The notes under the pieces were generated by a model, which did not search any database, was not told the origin of the DNA, and saw only the letters and a list, made by a program, of their open reading frames with translations. This document shows positions 41,230-52,937 of a stretch of 64,000 bases of DNA, piece after piece. The stretch is from contig NC_090610.1 in NCBI RefSeq assembly GCF_004359215.1, positions 11,161,047 to 11,225,046 of the forward strand, read 5' to 3'. Within the stretch, counting starts at the first letter, position 1. Every line of letters begins with the position of its first letter. Source of the DNA: Bremia lactucae (lineage: Eukaryota; Oomycota; Peronosporomycetes; Peronosporales; Peronosporaceae). Made by a program: the position numbers and the translations under genes.

Positions 41230-41841
41230 ATGCGTTGCCATATTCTGACTTTGTTTCTAGTGGCGCTTTCCGCTGTCGGTACCGTCGTAACGGGCGATAC
41301 TGAGCACGGAGATGTGGCCATTGGCGTGGATAGTGACCTGGTGGTCGATGAGGACACGCTACAAGTGCAGGAGGAGACAGCAGACGACGCCGTGCCCGCG
41401 CAGGAAGTTGACCCGCGCCTGACAGCAGAAGTCATGGAGAAAATAATATCCAAGATGTCCGGTAAGTGTCAAACGCAGGTGCGGGGAAGCATCATGGATC
41501 CCTCAAAAATTTCGGACCGATGCCGCAACGAGGTGGCACGTCGCGTTCAGCGTTACTTGAAGCGTCTGGAGGAGGAAGAGAAGGGCGAGACTGTTGAAAA
41601 GGAAAAAAAACAGACTAAGAAGCACAAGCGGTCGAGCCGAACGAGTAAGAAAAAGTCTCGAGCTCAGCGCGAAGCGGCCAAGGCTGAAGTAGAATATCAA
41701 AAGACACTGCAGACAATTCTTGCCTTTGTTGCGACGCTTACGGCAATCGCTGTCGGTGCTATATTTTTCATAAATCGAAAGCTTAAGGCTGCTGGCATGT
41801 ACTTTCCTGACCCGGAAGCCAAGGCTTCTTGCTGCAATTAA
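41230..41841 (+). CDS. Signal-peptide protein with C-terminal membrane segment, unidentified
   Basis: 203 aa, single exon, ATG at 41,230. Residues 1-22 (MRCHILTLFLVALSAVGTVV) look like a cleavable signal peptide. An acidic stretch follows (GVDSDLVVDEDTLQVQEETA), then a middle part with two cysteines (SGKCQTQVRGSIMDPS, ISDRCRNEVARR), a Lys-rich coiled-coil-like stretch (KKQTKKHKRSSRTSKKKSRA) and one membrane segment TILAFVATLTAIAVGAIFF near residues 162-180. The tail ends SCCN. It has no RXLR motif, so it does not look like a host-entering effector. It is probably a type I membrane protein of the secretory pathway. Confidence 0.65.
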   Translation: MRCHILTLFLVALSAVGTVVTGDTEHGDVAIGVDSDLVVDEDTLQVQEETADDAVPAQEVDPRLTAEVMEKIISKMSGKCQTQVRGSIMDPSKISDRCRNEVARRVQRYLKRLEEEEKGETVEKEKKQTKKHKRSSRTSKKKSRAQREAAKAEVEYQKTLQTILAFVATLTAIAVGAIFFINRKLKAAGMYFPDPEAKASCCN

Positions 41842-41997
41842 TTTTTGATAGATAACATGTCAGATCTACTTAGATGATTTTTTTTGCCACATAGTTGCGA
41901 CGTCAACAAATGTTAACTTTTAGACACGATAATATAACGTGCAACGTGGTATATGGCGCATCAAATTCCGCAACCAGATGCTCAACTTTGCAACCGA

Positions 41998-42600
41998 TAA
42001 TGACCTTAAATGATTGCATTAGAGTCGAGGCAACTGAAAGCTGCTGAAAAACACGCAGTTTATGTCTCGTGTTAGGGTGTCCGAATGTTGAGTGTACATA
42101 AAATTTGTGGTTTATAAAGCAACTCGTCCTTGAAGATCGGCAACTCAGGTAATGCCATAATTCGTGGAATACAATTTTCTATAGGTATAATCCGGACAAA
42201 CTGAACTTGTTTGCCAATGCGAAATTGCGTCGACCCGACGATATATGGAGCATGTGGGCATAGTCACAACCCCACACAAAGGTGCGGTGTATGTTGACAT
42301 ACGTCAATGATCGGACTGCCGCAACTTTAAACACAAGCCCATCTGTAACGGGGTGTCCGTTACATCAGTATTATTTCCTAAGAGAGTAAAAATTAGTATT
42401 ATGTCCTATGAAAGGATATAAGAAATGAAGTTATAATAATTATTTTTAGTAATTTTTGACTTAATAGTTCCAATAATACCAAATCTGGTAATATTGATGC
42501 AATTAGACGTTAGTTCTATTGATTGGTTGAGTCAAGTTCAAATCAACCCCGCCAATCGTTATAAGACGCGATTGTCCCGTAATGAAAACTAAATTTAACT
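41998..42600 (+). mobile_element. Gy-A/A2 relic: RNase H scrap and partial LTR
   Basis: 42,012-42,065 reads IALESRQLKAAEKHAVY, an RNase H piece. At 42,344 a Gy-A2 LTR starts TGTAACGGGGTGTCCGTTAC and runs to about 42,590, without its 3' part. This is a small retroelement scar inside host island 2. Confidence 0.7.
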
Positions 42601-42889
42601 TTGTAATTTGTTTTTAAGAGTTACGAATTATCCCGCAATTGTAACGATGCCCTTTTACAGATTCGCGCTCTGAATCATTGCAGAAACATCTTACTTATTA
42701 TGTATTTACTTTCCAGAAGAATTTACATTATCATGGTGAGGCTTCGAGCCAATTGAGGCAACAGATGCTTATAATCACATGCATTTAAAATAGTCTTCAT
42801 CACCAAGATTGATCCCATTTATATGTGACTCTCTCTCCTTGACCACTTCAAAGTTGATGTCTCAATACCTACTCATTCGCTACGGCTGC

Positions 42890-44446
42890 TCAGCGTTCCG
42901 CACCGTAAAATATCTTACCGGGGTTCATTATATTCTTGGGGTCTAGCGCTTTTTTAATTGTATGCATCACATCCACGCTGTTGCTGTGTTCCAATCGTAA
43001 ATAACTCATCTTTCCATTACCAATGCCATGCTCGCCCGTGCACGTACCCCCACACTCAATCGCACGTTTGACGAGACGGTCGGAAAAATCGCGCACTTTT
43101 TGCATGAGCTCAATATTTTCGGGATCAAACGGCAGCATTACGTGAAAATTGCCATCTCCAACATGCCCAACGATGCTACCAAACAGATCAGATTTTTTTA
43201 AATCGGCCTGCGTCTCAACAATGACGTCTGTCAAATTTGAGAACGGGACAGCAACGTCCGTGGATAGACCGCGGCTTCCAGGCCTTTGGCTCATCGTCGC
43301 GTACCAAGCAGTGTGGCGGCCACTCCAAAGTCTCTTACGCTCTTCAATGCTTGTAGCAAGCTCAATATCTCTGGCCCCAAAGTCGTTAGCGATCTCCACT
43401 ACGACAAAACTCTGCGCTTCTACTTCACTTGGCGAACCATGCTGCTCAACTAAAAGAGAAGGTCGTACAGGAGTTTTAAGCTTTGAGTATTTGTTTATAG
43501 CTTCCACAGCATTCTCATCCATCAACTCCATTCGGGCCACTGGAATGCCCATTTGCATGACCATCGCGCACGTGTCGACAGCATTTTTAATGGAATTAAA
43601 CTGACAAATCATCGTCTTCTCGGCCTCTGGAATACCGAAAAGGCGTAGCTCAGCTTCCGTGACCACGCCAAGCGTCCCTTCTGATCCAATGAGAAGTCGG
43701 GTGAGGTCGTAACCAGCCGATGACTTGCGAGCTTTTGAACCCGTCTTTATAATTTGTCCATCAGCCATAACAGCACTTAGAGCCATGACATTAGTCTTCA
43801 TATTGCCGTACCGTACGGTGGTAGTACCCGAGGCGTTGGTGGAAATCATGCCTCCAATGGAAGCATTCGCGCCGGGATCCACGGTGAACATAAGGCCTGT
43901 GGCGCGAAGTTCCACATTAAGCTGCTCGCGGGTGACGCCAGCCTGAACCTTGCAGCTCATGTTTTCAGGCTCGATGCTCAAAATATTGTTCATGCCCATA
44001 AGATTAATAGACACGCCGCCTTGAGAAGCTGAGATATGACCTTCGAGAGAAGAACCTGCGCCAAATGGAATTACAGGCGTGCCAGCAGCTGCGCAAATCT
44101 TCACGACCGCAGCCACCTCTTCCGTGGATTGCACGAAGGCGACTGCGTCGGGTGAGGTCACTGCATGGTACGATTCGTCTGTTCCGTGTTGCTATAAGAA
44201 ACCAGGGCCAATTGCGGTAGCTTAGATCAACGATTCGAGCGTCAAAAGTCGCAAGAGAATGGGCGGTGGAAGTACCTTTAACACGGACGAGGCAGTCGAT
44301 AGGCGGTCGCCCAGCAGTGATTTGAGTGCTAAGAGTGTCTTCTCCGATGGATTGCGGCGAATACTTATGAGGCGGCCTTGCTGGCTTAGCGAAAAGGACG
44401 AGCGTACCGCAAAGTGGCGTGCAGATTTCGAAAATACACCTAGCAT
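42890..44446 (-). CDS. D-lactate dehydrogenase (cytochrome), FAD-dependent, mitochondrial
   Basis: 490 aa in two exons: 44,446-44,276 and 44,191-42,890. It oxidises D-lactate (or a related 2-hydroxy acid) to the oxo acid and passes electrons to the respiratory chain. Exon 1 encodes a basic, Ser-rich presequence (SKSARHFAVRSSFSLSQQGR) and the start of the domain. Exon 2 starts QHGTDESYHAVTSPDAVAF. The FAD-binding type 4 domain shows IPFGAGSSLEGH, VDPGANASIGGMISTNASGT, VRYGN and LLIGSEGTLGVVTEAELRL. The C-terminal oxidase domain shows VGHVGDGNFHVM, GGTCTGEHGIGNGKM and DPKNIMNPGKI. Glycolate- or 2-hydroxyglutarate-dehydrogenase relatives share these motifs, so the substrate is less sure than the family. 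Confidence 0.92.
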
Positions 44447-45760
44447 TTGTTTTGGAATGACCAAATTCTAAAGATTTTGCTCAAGGAAAAGTGGTTAGTA
44501 ACGTTGAAGAACATTTGTTGAGGGCTATTAAATCTCTTCGATGTAATAATTGACAGGAAATAGCATTTCTCTTCTATCGTATTTATCGTAACTAAAACGG
44601 TGGTTCTGCCAAGTACGCTTCTCCTCTTGGTCTCTTCACGAGACTAATATGTATTAGTGCCGCGTTCAGCTCGTTGTACGGGCTTTTAATCTGCCACTTG
44701 CAATTGGCAATTGGGGATAGTAAAGAAGGTATATATAGAAGCCAAATCTATGCTCAGTATTCATTTAAAGAGACGCTTCTTCTTGTCAAAGGCTTTACTA
44801 AGTATCCGGCATCGTCTTTTGACGGTCAATAAGAATCACGTTAGTAGCCACCGGGCCTATTACAAACTTCTTCCATAAAATGTAATCATTGCGTGATCGC
44901 CATGTAGGCTTCACTCACTATGCCCGCAATAGGTGTACGCTTATCCTTAAAAATTAATATATTTCCTGGCAAGGATCTGTCCAACGAAAGTCACTTGTGC
45001 GCGGAAGGATTTGAGGCAACTTTACTTAAAGTTGTAAATACTTTTTGAAGAATCTTCTTATTCATAAGAGGTCGACATGACAATTTCCCCATTTAAAGCG
45101 ATCACACTGCTCTTCCTATCTTCGTAACCTTCCTAAGAGCTTTATCTTCAGCTATAGCAGCTTAGGCAACAGTGTTGTTGTCGTTGGCAGAACACTATTT
45201 TGCGCCTTTTCAAAAAATGAAGAGAATTTCGGTGCTAAATTCTTACAAAGTCTTTGTAAATTAGACAAACGACCTATTTAATAAGTTAAGGTGGTGAGGT
45301 ACATTGAGTTACGACTGGCGATCTCCTATGTCCATGGTGCTACGCTAGCACATATATTTTTCTTTCTCGTTACTCTTTGATCTCGTTCTGTCCCAACACG
45401 AAGTCTTGCAACAATTGCTCTGATGTCGCGTTGTCGTGCGGCGTCTCGTGTCCATGTCGCCCTGCCGAAGTCCAGTGCGTCGCGTCGTTGTCCATAAATT
45501 TATCCAGTTCTGCTATAATCGGTCCAATGTCGCGGTTGCTTGTTCGCTACGAAGTTGCTGTGTCCATGGCCACGTCAGCTACCCAGTCCATCCGTTTGAC
45601 AAACGACCTCAGACTGTCTATATAAATAAATCCGTGTCATGCGTAGATTTATTAAATGGGTTTATCAGCTCAAATTTTCGACAATTGCCTCGCTTGCTTT
45701 GAGTTGGTCCGTACAAGATACAAGTTCTAAATAATTTGCCTCTGTGATTATTTCTTGCGG
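44447..45760. other. Intergenic with a possible copia relic
   Basis: There is no intact gene. On the minus strand at about 44,790-44,990 short pieces (KDKRTPIAGIVSEAYMAIT then LHFMEEV, and TNVILIDRQKTMPD) faintly recall the RNase H end of copia elements. The rest, including 45,380-45,620, shows nothing I can support. The APE2 3' end lies at the right edge. Confidence 0.3.
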
Positions 45761-47703
45761 TCACGTTTCTTTCATTTTCTTGTGGCTTTTACTTTTGGCC
45801 CACTTAAAAAAATCACACCTTGCGTTAGGATTCCCTTTTTCTCCCTACAATTTGTTTCCCATTCAGTTAGCAAGACCAGTCTTGAAAGAATGCTTGATCA
45901 GGTATCTTACCGCAGGCTTTGTGCAGACGTAAAATTTCCGACCCCGATTTTCACCCGTCTTTATCACTGATCGGATAATCGAAGGTTGGCCACAAAAGCA
46001 TATAGGTGTTGGAGGAGGTCGGCCACTTAGAACGAGCCCCCATTCCTCTACTGATTTTTTACTTGCCACGGGATCTACACAATGTACAGCGTTAAAGGTT
46101 CGATGCGAAGCTGAACCAATTTTGCTTCTAATTTCTTCGCCAGCCATATGAGACTTTCGTTTCGTCCCTGTTTGAGTAAGGAACGACGATATTGACTGTT
46201 GGCCACGTTTTGCCTTTTTCTGGAGCAAATTCGATGATCCAAACGCTTCCTTCGTGCAACTTTTGATATCCAACTTGTCGCGTTGAACAATAAATGATTT
46301 GATACTCTGTTGTGTGCCTGAAAATTCCACATAATTTCTGGCGCACAATGCCGTGGTTTTACTGTTTTTGGTACTCGCGAAGTCCACAACGCACGACATC
46401 ACCTCAGGACAGTGATCAGACCCAAGACGATTTGAATCAATTCTATGGATATGTAGAAGTAAGGTTCCAGTTCACGCGAGCCTTCATGATCAACAGCGCA
46501 CCTGCATGAAGTTATACATTCGAGAAGAGTAGGATCGACTAAAATGTAGTCTATTCGAGTTCCATAATTTGTTTGACGCGCACCTGTTTGCGTGTTCCAG
46601 CACTTTTAACAATGCATGTAGCAACCGCTCGTTATAATTAAAACGTACGCCAAGTGACTTTAACTCGACTTCCGATGAGTTACGCACCGTAAATGCTTTT
46701 GTCTGGTCTGGATGAAAATGTCGAAACAAATCGACTAATTTTCTTGAAGTGTTTTTACAGATATTATCAACACGCTGGAGTTTTAAAAGAAGTTTGTTTC
46801 TCTCTTTTACTGGTACTTCAACAAAAGAGTTCATCCACTTTCTGCACGGGTGATCTTCAAAGCTACAATCAGCATCATTAGCTTGCGGATCGCAATGGTC
46901 TATTCTTTGATGCGCAATATTTATGTCACCCTCCATGTCATTATGTAAATATGAGATCGGCAATTTCACGCAGCGTTCCAAGATAGCTACACTTACCACG
47001 ACAATGACTGGCTTTTTGGCCGCTCGTAAAGTATCAACGCGGTCTTGTAGTAATTTATGAAAATATAGCTTATATTCCAAGCGTTCTGCAGAAGCTAGTG
47101 CTGGACAATAAGTATTGAGCACCAGAAAAGATTGGTGGTCAGTGATGACACACCGTCCTCCACCTTCTAAATCCTTAACTAATGTCGATGGCAGCTGAAA
47201 ATTCAAACATCAATTGGCGCCACAATGCTCATGAAATCGTAGTATGACAATGACTGTGGTAATGATAGTAATATTTACCTCGTAGTGCATCGATCCAACG
47301 TGACCTACGCTGTCCTCAGTCTGCCAGAGACCTGTGAGTCCTTCTTCAGCAGCAATTGTCGGTAGGTTGCTTTTAACAAATGTCACCACACCAGAATATC
47401 CTCCTCGATGACGACAGAAAGAGTAGAATGCATCAAATCCTTCCATAAAATAGTGTTGTTGGCATTGACTTTCCAATGATGTGTATGATTGAATCGCTTA
47501 CCTCGCGGTCGAACAAATTCTTCGTCGAGCTCTGAGCGCGTCATCTTCGTCTCTTGCAAGCAGATGATGTCTGCGTCGAGACTTGTTAGGAAGTCATGCA
47601 AATTCTGATTAAGACGCTGTAGCACCGCACGCAGCCCATTGATGTTCCAAGTCACGAATTTGACCTCTTGCTTCATACTTCCGATTCTTTTTTTAAACGG
47701 CAT
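45761..47703 (-). CDS. APN2: AP endonuclease 2 (APE2/APEX2)
   Basis: 506 aa in seven exons: 47,703-47,502; 47,439-47,279; 47,194-46,997; 46,930-46,688; 46,602-46,502; 46,442-45,911; 45,844-45,761. It cleaves DNA at abasic sites and has 3'-5' exonuclease and 3'-phosphodiesterase activity in base-excision repair. ExoIII-fold motifs: FVTWNINGLR (Asn20), CLQETK (Glu51), GGYSGVVTF, VVGDINIAHQRIDHCDP (Asp189, Asn191), TNYGTRIDYIL and GSDHCPE (Asp311, His312). APE2-specific C-terminus: two PCNA-box-like sites QQSIKSF (346-352) and QQSISSFL (383-390), then a GRF zinc finger PICFCGQPSI, GRKFYVCTKPA, NPNARCDFFKWA. The GRF domain is split by the last intron. Its start is 96 bp from the divergent POLA2 start. 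Confidence 0.95.
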
Positions 47704-47799
47704 GATTTTCCTCGAAGCCTAAATTTCGAAAGCAAAACATACATTTTCAACCAATCATGATATTTGACGCCGTTTGCAGCGCTTTCCACTCAGACCTTC
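47704..47799. promoter_or_regulatory. 96-bp bidirectional promoter between APE2 and POLA2
   Basis: The two ATG codons are 96 bp apart and point away from each other. The spacer holds a CCAAT box at 47,751-47,755 and an AT-rich stretch. Both promoters and both leaders must fit here or overlap the genes. Confidence 0.6.
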
Positions 47800-50190
47800 A
47801 TGAGCGTCGACGTCGCATCTATCCGAGCAGCCTTCGCGGCATGCAATTTAGAATTGGAAGAGGATGCAGCCAGCACGTGTGTGTCTCTTTGCGCAGAATT
47901 TGACATGAATCCGGATGACATAGCAGCACAATGGGACGCTTTCTCTATGAACAAACAGCTTCCAGGGGCCGCGAACGACGATGGTCTTGTGGCTTTTCGT
48001 TCGCACCTCAAACAGGAAAAGCAGCACATGAAGATACTTGAGTCAATATTCAAAGAATCATCACAGAAAATTAGCTCTCTTAAAACACCCGTGATTAAGC
48101 TCGAGTCGCTTTATAACATAAAGTCACCACAAGGCAAGCGTGGTCACTCCTTCTCCAGCCCTGCAGGTAATTTTAAGGTTCAACGCAAGGACGGTATGAA
48201 ATCACCGTCTTTCATGCAGTCACCACCTGGTGGTGGCTACGAAAAACGCACGGATGCTGGCAAGATGGTGTCTGAATTCAATGCACATTTAAAGATTCAG
48301 TTAATGGGAATGGATACCAATATGCGGCTCCCTGTAAATATAGAGGTGCCGTTCCCAAATCGAAACCTTGCTCCTGACTCTTCGTACATGTATACGCCGC
48401 TTTTTCAACGAGCAGTAGCGTTGGACGAGCAGCTTGTCGAGTACGAGGAGCTAGTTAAGGACAAATACAATATAAAAGAACTAAAACCAATTGGAGATCC
48501 CTCACCGGCACAGGTGACAGTAGTAGGTCGAATCGTGTGCGAAGCAGCTGAAGGAAAATTGAATCCTAGCGTGGTGCAGATTGAAGGATCAAGAAAGTCT
48601 TGCGGTGGTCAGCGCGTACTACTCGACTTGAGTGGACTCCCCAACTTCCAGGTCTTTCCTGGCAAGGTTCGCATTGTGGTTATTCACTTCCTGTAAATTT
48701 GGTCCGCTGATATGGTGGAATTCCACCGAAGATTGTTGCGATCGAAGGTGTTTTTCCAGATACGCGGTCTTCCATGGTAGTGAAGCGGTTTTTGGATGTG
48801 AGTTCTTTCATTTTTCATTACAAATTGGACGTTATCTCAAATGATATGGCGCTGCTGATTGGATTCATAGCCAATTCCAGCACCGGTTCAAACGGCTTTA
48901 CCCGCAAGTGTTATTGACGAACAAGGCGTGCTTGGAAGCCCAATTCGTGTCCTTATTGCTTGTGGCCCTTTTACGACTATGAGCAATGTAAACTATTTGC
49001 CGCTGAATGATCTACTTCAGGTCGCGCTTGGCCAAAAGCCAGACGTGCTCATTCTCGTAAGCAATACACCAACTTTACCGTCACAGTACATTAATCTAAT
49101 AACATTTTTGTTGTTGTTGTCATGTTGTCAGGTGGGCCCTTTCATTGATTCAATGCACACAATGTTTCAAGATGGCCTAGTTAAATACGATGACATGATG
49201 CTGAGCTACGAAGAGATCTTTTTGTTTAAAGGTGATCTTCATCCTTAAATTACAAAGATTGTTTTCGTTCTAATCGTTGCTGCGCGATTAATTTACTTAC
49301 GTTTAGTGATGACCCTTTTAAATAACGTGCTGGCACAAAACGACAGAATACAAATTGTAATGGTTCCATCGCTTAGAGATGCTAATCACGAATATGTGTA
49401 CCCTCAGCCCCCGCTAAACAAACACAAAGCATGCGAAGCGTTCGAGAATGCTGAATATGCTAAGGTCTGCTGCCGCTCCTTTCTTAACGTGCTGCACTTA
49501 AATTAAGCATTGTTCATTCTGCAGCGCATTCATTTCATGTCAAACCCCACCACATTCTCAATCAATGGAGTTGTGTTCGGAACATCAGCATTGGACGTTG
49601 TGTTGCAAATGAGCTCAAATGAGCTTTACAGGTCTTTACATTCACGTATTGGGGTTTGCATCCTCGTTATCATGACACAATTACAATGTCCCGTAGAGCT
49701 CAAGCCCGCGACCAGCACCGGCTTCTGCGCCTAAGCGAACAAGTTGTCGACCAGCGAAGGTTTGTCGTCCATCCTTGTACACGCTTAATTGGAGATTGAA
49801 CCTCATTTTCCAATTTGTGCTTTAGCTTCTACCCTTTGTTTCCTCCGCCGCCGAGCAGCGAGGCACCCATTGATCTGCGATACAGGAAGCAATTTCAATT
49901 CGAGCAGACGCCTGATATTATATTGCTTCCTTCTGTATTAAATCGCTTTTGTGGGGTAAGTACACGATGTGGTTTGATACGAACACGCTGATGCTTACTT
50001 TATTGCTAATATGCAGCGCGTCAAGGACTCTATTGTCATTAATCCTGGCCAGCTGTGCAAAGGCGAATCCGGTGGAACCTTTGCTCATATCACCATCCTT
50101 CCTTTACATTGCGAAAAGATAGACAATGCAGTTGACAACAGCCCACGTGCCGTGCCAGACCGTACGTTCGTTGAAATCAAGCGAATCTAG
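47800..50190 (+). CDS. POLA2: DNA polymerase alpha subunit B (POLA2)
   Basis: 616 aa in nine exons: 47,800-48,666; 48,732-48,797; 48,871-49,056; 49,132-49,231; 49,307-49,464; 49,525-49,631; 49,697-49,759; 49,826-49,955; 50,017-50,190. This is the regulatory B subunit of DNA polymerase alpha-primase, which starts lagging-strand synthesis. The N-terminal helical domain (SIRAAFAACNLELEEDAAST) and a Ser/Pro-rich linker with SP sites (SPQGKRGHSFSSPAG, FMQSPPGG) lead to the OB fold (VVGRIVCEAAEGKLN, VFPGKIVAIEGVFPD). The inactive phosphoesterase domain follows (VLIACGPFTTMSNVNYLPLN, VGPFIDSMH, MVPSLRDANHEYVYPQPP, TFSINGVVFGTSALDVVLQM, DIILLPSVLNRFCG, INPGQLCKGESGGTFAHI). Size fits the family (about 600). 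ATG 47,800 was chosen as the only ATG in front of the domain. Confidence 0.95.
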
Positions 50191-50739
50191 ACGATTTTTA
50201 TACGTGAGATCCAAATAGATTTTACAGGGCGAATTTATGTGTCTACCTCGCTGCATCATGCTTTTTTAGGAGTTAGTTGTTTTGTGAGCATTGCAAGGAA
50301 CATTCGTACGACAAAAATATGAATTAGAGTTGCACAGCTACAGTATCGTTAATAATAATTTAATTTTTCAAATGAGCCTGAAAAATATTTAAGTCGAGAT
50401 TGAGGCGACAATAGAGGCCACAATGGAACCAGATTTATAAAATTGCTATTGTCTAGCTAATTAGTATGCTGTTTATATATCACGAAAGACTTTCAAGATT
50501 GCTGTATTTCAGAATTCACAAGTGATGAAGCAAGTTTACTACAAGAATCTTCCGGCAAGATGCAAAAGCAACGAATTGTGACTGCGAACGATCTGCATGG
50601 ATGTATGACTCTGATTTGGCTGATGAAGTGTGGACTATCAAGCTGCATATAATGCCAATTTTAACGTCGCTAGCTTTGTTAATCTATGCCACACTATCAT
50701 TTTGTGGAACAATCTTGATACATCATCGTTAAGCGTCTT
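50191..50739. other. Intergenic, no gene seen
   Basis: AT-rich region downstream of POLA2. No frame or repeat is recognised. Confidence 0.5.
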
Positions 50740-51018
50740 ATCTAACTTGGCACCACAAGCATCGCCATTGCCAACCCAAACCCCACGGCGGACTGACCAT
50801 GTCACCGTCGCAGAAGCTCTTGGTCGACGAAGGAAATGCACGTTTATAGTGATGGCAACATGGCGCTTCATCTCGCAACCCGCGGCGGGTTTGACTGTAT
50901 TGTGAGGGGTTGATTAAGCAGGTACTCGCCGCGAAGTGCGTAAAAAAAGCCGGTAAGACACCTGCCGAGATTGCATCGTCATCCAGCACGATCTCGATTT
51001 TAGTAAAAGTGGTAATGT
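50740..51018 (+). pseudogene. Ankyrin-repeat gene remnant
   Basis: Short plus-strand pieces read GGLTMSPSQKLLVDEGNA, then DGNMALHLATRGGFDCIV (the ankyrin consensus G-ALHLA-R-G), then AGKTPAEIASSSS, each in a different frame and interrupted by stops at about 50,850 and 50,909. Consensus introns do not join them well, so I take it as a decayed ankyrin gene. It ends 45 bp before the transporter start. Confidence 0.5.
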
Positions 51019-51062
51019 AACCAACCAGTTTAAATGTTTAAAGCGTAACTTTCGAAGAGCCA

Positions 51063-52190
51063 ATGACGACTCCGCTCGGTCTAGAGACGAAAGCCCAACG
51101 ATGTATCTTTGTCACATACATTGGGCTCTGGGTAAGCTACGGGATGCTGAGTGAGCTAGCGAAGCGGCAAGGCGTGCATTTTAACTCGGCATGTGCAGTC
51201 GTGCTGCAGTCGCTGCTCAAGTTGTTGCTGGCCACCTACATGTACATGACGACAGAAACTATAACGACCTCATCCCTCGCTGCACGAATCCGATTTATGC
51301 TAGCTCAAGTACGGACACACGCGAGACTTATACTTTTTTACATTATTCCGTCAGGGCTTTATGTGGTCTATGACGTGCTTTCGTACATCAATTTGCGCGC
51401 CTTTGACGCCTCGACGTATTTTTTGCTGATGCAATTCCGGCTCGTAGTCACGGGAGTGCTGCACCAACTGATGTTTTCCAAACGACTTAATCGCAATCAG
51501 TGGCTTTCTTTGGGAGTTATAACCATAGGGTGCACTATCAAGACGCTGAGCACACAAGATACTGACGGTTCTGCTAGATTCGGTGTTAACTATAATGGCC
51601 CAAGGCCCGTGGCTTACTTATTGTTATTAACGCAGATTCTAAGTGGTACATTTGCGGGTGTGTACAATGAAGTTTTACTGAAGAAGCAAGTCGCAATCAC
51701 GGTTAATTTACAAAACGTCTTCATGTACTTCAACTCCATCATCGGCACGATGATAATGCTCGGCATGGGAATGACTGGCCAGACAGCCCAAGACGCATTG
51801 ACTATATCCAACTTCAGCGAGCTCTTTTCGCCTTACGTGTTACCAATGGTACTAATTATGTCATTCACTGGCATCGTGACCAGTCTATTCCTTAAGCAGC
51901 TGGATTCCATTCGCAAAGCGATCGCCAGCGCAATGGAGCTAGTATTTCTTCCGCTCCTGTGTGCTGTGCTTTTTGGCCAGCTAATTACACTGTACACGAT
52001 GGCTGCAATTGTTTTTGTGGGCTTTGGAGTATATCTGTACGCACTGCCAGTCAAGGTCTTGTCCACGGCAGAACTTCCCAAGTACAGAAAGGTGACACAT
52101 CAAGAAATGGTTCAAGACGAAAACGACAGCCTGGATACACCAATTGATGTCGCTGAGTCCCCCTCGGCAGTAAATCGTCTTAGATGCTAA
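51063..52190 (+). CDS. Nucleotide-sugar transporter (SLC35A type)
   Basis: 375 aa, single exon, about ten membrane segments. It carries activated sugars into the Golgi or ER lumen in exchange for the nucleoside monophosphate. Family marks of the CMP-sialate/UDP-galactose/UDP-GlcNAc group: AVVLQSLLKLLLA in helix 2, PSGLYVVYDVLSYINLRAFD, then STYFLLMQFRLVVTGVLHQL, GTFAGVYNEVLLKKQ, FMYFNSIIG and LDSIRKAIASAMELVFLPLL. The acidic, Ser-rich C-terminal tail is cytosolic by analogy. The exact sugar cannot be told from sequence. Its stop codon is 10 bp from the stop of the convergent small membrane-protein gene. Confidence 0.9.
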   Translation: MTTPLGLETKAQRCIFVTYIGLWVSYGMLSELAKRQGVHFNSACAVVLQSLLKLLLATYMYMTTETITTSSLAARIRFMLAQVRTHARLILFYIIPSGLYVVYDVLSYINLRAFDASTYFLLMQFRLVVTGVLHQLMFSKRLNRNQWLSLGVITIGCTIKTLSTQDTDGSARFGVNYNGPRPVAYLLLLTQILSGTFAGVYNEVLLKKQVAITVNLQNVFMYFNSIIGTMIMLGMGMTGQTAQDALTISNFSELFSPYVLPMVLIMSFTGIVTSLFLKQLDSIRKAIASAMELVFLPLLCAVLFGQLITLYTMAAIVFVGFGVYLYALPVKVLSTAELPKYRKVTHQEMVQDENDSLDTPIDVAESPSAVNRLRC

Positions 52191-52200
52191 TGCAATAGCT

Positions 52201-52594
52201 CTAGTTTCGTTTATTCCGTTGAGGCATGTACTCGTAAAAGAAAGTAGGCAACTTCTGGTAGATCGAAAACTCGTCAGCGACGTCGTGCACCTTAATGTCT
52301 AGATAAGAAAGAATCGGTTAGTACTGCGTCACAGTATAGAAATCATGAAACATCTGGAGGCGCACCACTTTCTCCCTGTCCTCGTGCCATGGCCCCCAGA
52401 GGCGACGTATAGAGCCCCCCAATTTCTTTGCCGTATCGATCCCAGAGCAACATGATGAGAAACAGCAAGAAAAGGAAAAGAAGAACCAGCGCGCTGAGAA
52501 GTTTGAGTTCTAGAGGTATACTGATGCCTAGAGATTCCTCGAATAAATCCTTCACGTGCCAAGAAATCTCCGTGTTTGCATCTAGTGCTGGCAT
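52201..52594 (-). CDS. Small single-pass membrane protein, unidentified
   Basis: 108 aa in two exons: 52,594-52,366 and 52,298-52,201. The intron has donor GTGCGC, a perfect TACTAAC branch site (52,315-52,321 on the minus strand) and acceptor CTAG. The protein starts MPALDANTEISWHVKDLFEE, has one strong membrane helix (LLSALVLLFLFLLFLIMLLW), a loop YGKEIGGLYTSPLGAMARG, and ends FSIYQKLPTFFYEYMPQRNK. Unspliced, the frame would end at 52,343. Not recognised; perhaps a conserved oomycete protein of the endomembrane system. Confidence 0.65.
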
Positions 52595-52729
52595 TGTCGA
52601 AAAATCTTAACTATTTGTTGTAAAAGTTACATCATACCAATTTGCGATCTGTTGATAAAATTAAAGCGAAATTCTGCTGAATTTGCCTTATGTTACATGC
52701 CATTAAGTACGATGTCAACTAATTCGTGT

Positions 52730-52937
52730 ACCCTTTTATCCTGTTCTAAAATAATATATTACTTAGATCCCATTTATTATGGATAACAATGTGGTCGCTA
52801 AATCTGGCGGCCGAAATCTATTTTTAAATTAGCTAAAGTATTTTCGAGTTGTTAAACTCATTCGTTCTATACAGATGGGATACTTTCTGAGTCTAAAAGT
52901 CTTCCTCTGACTTTAGGAGCGACGTAGCTCCTCTTCA
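52730..52937 (+). mobile_element. Gy-B LTR fragment
   Basis: It matches the inside and 3' end of Gy-B LTRs (CCCATTTATTATGG, AATCTGGCGGCC, GTCTAAAAGTCTTCCTCTGA) with a deletion in the middle. It ends GCTCCTCTTCA. Confidence 0.75.

Noticed and set aside
41230..41841. Candidate secreted effector
   Set aside because: There is a signal peptide but no RXLR or LFLAK motif, and the C-terminal membrane segment argues for a resident membrane protein.
45377..45702. Cys-rich plus-strand frames
   Set aside because: There is no start context, conservation or domain. The minus strand is equally open. Nothing supports a gene.
52343..52594. Possible programmed frameshift at a C6 run (52,415-52,420) in the small membrane-protein gene
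   Set aside because: A standard intron with a perfect TACTAAC branch site gives a clean reading frame, so no frameshift is needed.
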